Source: Stromatinia cepivora (taxonomy: Eukaryota > Ascomycota > Leotiomycetes > Helotiales > Sclerotiniaceae). Taken from it: a DNA stretch of 64,000 nucleotides. The notes beneath the pieces are model-generated. The model was given only the letters and a program-made list of their open reading frames with translations. It was not told the origin of the DNA and did no database searches. The stretch lies in assembly GCA_014898415.1 (NCBI GenBank), contig RCTD01000005.1, positions 558,001 through 622,000 of the forward strand, written 5' to 3'. Every line of letters starts with the position of its first letter. Within the stretch, counting starts at the first letter, position 1. This document shows, piece by piece, positions 60,495-64,000 of the stretch. Made by a program: the position numbers and the translations under genes.

Positions 60495-61545
60495 TACTCG
60501 TGCAGCTTTTCAAACTGATATCTGCTACCCTTCCACTTTGTGGAGCCAGACCCAGGAGAACGGTATCGTGCAAGCTACCTATTTCAAGATATACTAAGAC
60601 TATTTCCACCGCTACTCGTGCGGCCAAAAAGCATTTCACGCTGCACTTTAAGTATACCATAGGATGATTGTCTTCAAAGGATAGTGGATGAAGTGTAATG
60701 TACGTTTCGGCTGCACGAATACTTGTACGACCAGAAAGCATGCAACCTCGAAACTCTACACATATATATTACAAGACAGAAACTACAAAAGGAATAGTCT
60801 ACTTCCTTCATTAGATATATCGGATTTAATGATTATATTCACAATCATTCAGTTGTGAACTCTTTAATATAAACGGATATAACAGATGTGATATACTGTT
60901 ATATATTGAGTCAGTCTATAAAAGCTTTAGTGTGTTTTTATAGTAGGTAAATTGACCTACCCGTTGTCAGCTACTGTCCCACTCATCTGCAAAATCTCCA
61001 TTTTCCTTCTGGTGCTCAAGGCGCGATTTTGACATTTGACACAAGTGCCATCAGTGGATGCGGGCTTCACCAACTCATTATAGGTAATGTTTTGATATAT
61101 TCTACCATCAGCGTCGTTGGTTGCATTACTCGTGTGGGCAAAAAGTATAAGGCTCTCCACTCTAGGCACACACCACTAACTACAAAGTGAATATAGGCCA
61201 TAATTAAGTGGATGCCTTTATACTTTCTGGCAGCACACCATTCCCCATCATTGGTGATATTATACGAGTATTCTCCACTATAAACTCCACTCTAACTTCC
61301 AGTCTCTACGGGAGGGGCCAAACGGTACGGAAACGACAAGCCCCCACATTTCATCTATTCAAGTCGATCTCTGTTGGTTACCGACTCATCGGTACTAAGT
61401 GTACTACACTTCAAAACATATACCACAAGATGGTAAACTACAAGGGAATTAATGACCCGCGTATCAGTGGAGTATAGTATACTTTCGGACCGAATCGTGC
61501 GGCCTGTAAGTATGCATTTCCGAAACTCTATGCATACCACATGCC
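60495..61545. repeat. Cluster of degenerate dispersed repeats
   Basis: Two copies of one repeat lie at about 60,640-60,765 and 61,410-61,545. Both finish with TTTCGG..., CG(A)AT..GTACG/GTGCGGCC, then CGAAACTCTAYRCAT. An inverted, shorter match (AAAGTATAAGGCTCTCCACT) is at 61,142-61,161 against AGTGGAGTATAGTATACTTT at 61,469-61,488, suggesting a TIR element of about 350 bp. The third relative is at 16.95-17.07 kb. The minus frame 61169-60957 (PASTDGTCVKCQNRALSTRR) lies between copies and is unassigned. Confidence 0.5.
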
Positions 61546-61990
61546 ACCAACTGACGAACTAATAAGAGGATTAACTTTCTTTACCTCCATAGTTGCATAC
61601 TTTCAGGCAGGAGAACTACCAGGAAACGGAACTACGGCATCTAAAATGCACCAAGAGAACCGGCAATTATCTAAGATAATGTAGCATTGTGGCTCGTGTA
61701 GATCTATCCTAATGCTGCAGTTGTAAGCGCGGGCTAATCGGTGAAAGCGTTTGCTATTCTTTGCTTATTGCAGGTTATGAGGAGCACAAGTAAGGTTCCT
61801 TACATTAGGTTTGTACACTAAAAATTTCGGGTCACTATCCCCGTCTCATGTAACTGATTAGCCCAACCCGAAAAAAGCCCAGTCGCTCAGCTTGTCGACC
61901 GGGTATAACTGCCATGTATATATAGTCGTTGCTCTGCACACATCTACCGTAATTCTCTCAGACAAACCGTCTCAGCCACACAATACCATT
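61546..61990. other. Intergenic and promoter of small gene
   Basis: A TATATATA box at 61,917-61,924 stands 67 bp before the ATG at 61,991, followed by a C/A-rich leader (CAAACCGTCTCAGCCACAC). Nothing else is recognised. Confidence 0.45.
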
Positions 61991-62374
61991 ATGTCGTAAG
62001 TTCTTATCTTCAGGCAAATCTTGTCCGTAACTCAGCCAGACACAGATCAACTAACTTTTTTTTTTCTCCAGAGAATCCATTTTCCGCAAGTTGGAGTGGC
62101 CTCCGCTGTACCTTATTGCTGTCTCCCACCTCATCTTACTCTTGATACATAAATAGACGGATCCTGACGAAGAAAGTGCAAAGTTACTGCTCGATTGTCA
62201 CATATGTAGCAGCGTAATGCTTTGCTACTATATTTTTCGACGGTAAGTTATTCGCTTGCTGTTTATGTAGAATGAATAAGTAATAAGGCTCAAATAATTA
62301 GGTTAGAATGGCCAGCAGAACCGTCATCAGCAGATTCTTTACCACAAGCGCTAGTAGAGAAAGCAAATAGATGA
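61991..62374 (+). pseudogene. Small three-exon membrane-protein gene with one in-frame TAG
   Basis: Exons 61991-61995, 62072-62242 and 62302-62374 splice in frame to 82 sense codons plus TGA, interrupted only by TAG at 62154-62156. Intron 1 has GTAAGT, a perfect CAACTAAC branch and a T-rich tract before CAG; intron 2 has GTAAGT and ends TTAG. The first 29 codons read MSESIFRKLEWPPLYLIAV then SHLILLLIHK, a single hydrophobic span. After the TAG come a charged DPDEESAKLLLD, HICSSVMLCYYIF and an exon-3 tail LEWPAEPSSADSLPQALVEK. LEWP at both ends is a curious repeat. I do not know the family. It is either a gene killed by one C-to-T or G-to-A change, a gene with stop readthrough, or a 29-residue microprotein with non-coding tail. 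Confidence 0.55.
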
Positions 62375-63109
62375 TATATGAAGAAATAGCCTTCGAAAAT
62401 TAGCTGCAAAGAAGATTGATGTAAAAAGACCTTGAGGAGGAATCTCAAGTATAGTTTAGAAAGAGCTAGTAGTCATGTGTGATGTGTCCGTGTTCGACTA
62501 GTGCAATTTCGATGGTTTTTGGCAATTTATGTTGAGGTATGGTCTTCTTGCGGAATAAGCACGGTTTGGGGCCGTTTAACAAATCTTGGTGAATTTTGCA
62601 GTAAAGAGAAACGAAATTTCATAGTTAAAGTGCGAAAGTGAGACTCCTCGCATGTTTGAACCTTCATCATACAGGACCATTAATGATCCTCCTGTTCCCA
62701 TTTTTACACATCTCATAAGAGGAAATCATATTGCACTAATATCACTTAACCAAAGGGTCAATATAACCATGTTCCCTATACATCCTCCAGACTATATCGT
62801 TCCCAATTCGTTACTTCGTCCATTTGGAGCCATGATAGAAATGAATTCCATACGTAGCTTGATAAATCAACCACGACCGCAGTATAGCTCTGCTGGTATG
62901 ATTTTTCCTGGTTCTATTTTGTGCTCATTGTGATTAGCTATGTATGAATTGATAAAAGCGAAAAAAAAAGCAGAGAAAAGCGGAGAAGGAGTGAGTAGAA
63001 AGGAAAGAGTGTGATAGAAAAGGAAGAGTACTTGCCGGCAGCCGAAAACCCTGCATGTCTGAAATTCTCGCCCCTACCCACTACCACACCCAAAAAAATT
63101 AGCCAGTGG
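62375..63109. other. Intergenic with one unassigned ORF
   Basis: The plus ORF 62652-62933 (93 codons, VPIFTHLIRGNHIALISL) has reasonable protein character but no motif or splice context I can use. The region converges with the minus-strand gene at the right edge and may include its last exon near 63,000-63,060 (frame containing HAGFSAAGKYSSF). Confidence 0.35.
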
Positions 63110-64000
63110 TCACAAATAGACTAAGGGAGAAGTAAACTCACAATCACCCCACTGGATTCCCCCATTCCCAAAATTCTCAAGTTCACTCGTACTAGCACAG
63201 CAAGCCCTAATACTGCCATACATTTGCGGAATAAAGCCCTCTCTCCTGTACGTAAAAGCCCACCAACAAACAACCGTCTGTCCCACCATCAATAGCGAAC
63301 TCAAGAAAATCGGATATGCCGCATATGTGACATGATAGACTGAGTGCTCGACTCCGTGCACTGGATCCGTGTAGATGGATTCGACGGCTGAAATTGATTC
63401 ACCGAGGAGCCAATGCATGGCTGCCGCGAAGGTCATGAGAGGAAGGAGGATCTTGGGAGGGAGTTGGAGAAAATAAGATTGTTCGAACGCAGTCCCACTG
63501 CAAAATCGTGGTGTCAGCAATGTGTATCAAAGGAAGATTATGGTGAAAAATTGGGAAAATGAGGAATCAAAGCTGTGTTGAGAATAGGGTTTCCACGGAT
63601 CATAATCCCACAATCAAAGATTTCAATACCTGAATTCAATTCATATTAAAAATCTATGAAATACTGAACTCATTTTGACCATTGAATAGTTTCCAAACAT
63701 TGAAAGCTTACATCTAATATACTAGACTGGACGATTGGATGCTCTAATTGGGAAGTGAAAGGAGAACATGCGGACAGAATGTAGGGAACAAACTTGAGTG
63801 GTTGAAGCAAAGAACTTAAAACGAACTTACGATACGATGGTTGCCCTAAGCTTTTTGCGTTGGAGCTCGAAGGTGCCCCATTCATGTTCCATGGATATGA
63901 GGGTTACATTATAAATGAGCAATAAATAAAGTAAACTAAATAGAAACTGCGCGCCGCTGGAAATAGCGAAAGCGAGTAATTCACTACTAATTTTGTCAGG
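63110..64000 (-). CDS. Large multi-span fungal membrane protein, C-terminal part (5' end outside window)
   Basis: The frame is open from the window edge (64000) to the donor at 63831, then resumes at 63497 after a 333-nt intron (63498-63830); the splice is in frame. Exon A encodes SELLAFAISSGAQFLFSLL with a long hydrophobic span, then EHEWGTFELQRKKLR. Exon B follows with the well-known stretch YFLQLPPKILLPLMTFAAAM, then HWLLGESISAVE, and a further span (YAAYPIFLSSLLMVGQTVVC) and ends near GGIQWGD. This order (ExEW, RK-LR, YFLQLPP, span, HWL-S) is what I know from the C-terminal half of fungal DUF6536-type proteins. A GTGAGT donor at QWGD suggests one more exon, so the printed stop at 63110 may not be the real one. 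Function unknown; plasma or organelle membrane. Confidence 0.72.

Noticed and set aside
1..64000. tRNA or rRNA genes
   Set aside because: I scanned for T-loop GTTCRAATC-type boxes and rRNA-like conserved blocks and found none with a plausible partner.

Overview
This window looks like nuclear DNA of a filamentous ascomycete. The reasons are short (50-130 nt) spliceosomal introns with CTAAC/CTRAT-type branch sites, typical housekeeping genes (epsilon-COP, a yeast-type amino acid permease, a SUR7/PalI-like protein), and AT-rich blocks of decayed transposons with C-to-T/G-to-A changes of the kind repeat-induced point mutation (RIP) produces. A Leotiomycete, for example a Sclerotiniaceae relative, is my best guess. 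That is an impression of protein and element style, not a search result.

Layout. 0-7.5 kb is gene-dense: epsilon-COP (cut by the left edge), an unrecognised two-exon gene, a tandem-WW protein kinase, and a three-exon gene joining a caspase-like domain to C2H2 zinc fingers. 7.5-13.8 kb holds a decayed MFS transporter pierced by a TA-flanked miniature element, then an AT-rich block of interleaved inverted-repeat elements. 13.8-17.4 kb has an amino acid permease whose upstream region is rich in GATA-factor sites. 17.1-24 kb is a transposon graveyard: a 231-bp TA-type MITE, two hAT-like elements with perfect 8-bp target duplications, and a TA-type element with a 44-bp perfect inverted repeat. Among them lies a frameshifted gene of possibly bacterial ancestry. 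24.5-29.2 kb is a long bacterial-style RHS/YD-repeat gene broken by two frame changes. 31-36 kb has a conserved fungal three-exon gene and a SUR7/PalI-like four-span membrane protein. 36.6-63 kb is dominated by a 19.8-kb nested LTR retrotransposon. At the right edge is the 3' part of a large multi-span membrane protein gene.

The most striking result is in the last third. The retrotransposon (37,783-57,593, target duplication aggaa) sits inside an exon of a small secreted protein gene. The reading frame resumes after the far LTR and stays open to 57,962. A second, divergent copy of the same gene lies 0.85 kb downstream on the other strand (58,809-59,369). It has the same signal peptide, the same first-intron position and phase, and the same cysteine-rich C-terminus, and it has a frameshift and a nonsense codon. 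So a small secreted protein family was duplicated here and both copies were lost by different routes. Inside the retrotransposon sits another one (38,770-51,660, target duplication attat) with three LTRs and two internal bodies.

Limits: exon structures were read by eye from splice sites and frame continuity. No database search was possible, so family names rest on recognised motifs. Frame changes could be assembly errors in some cases.
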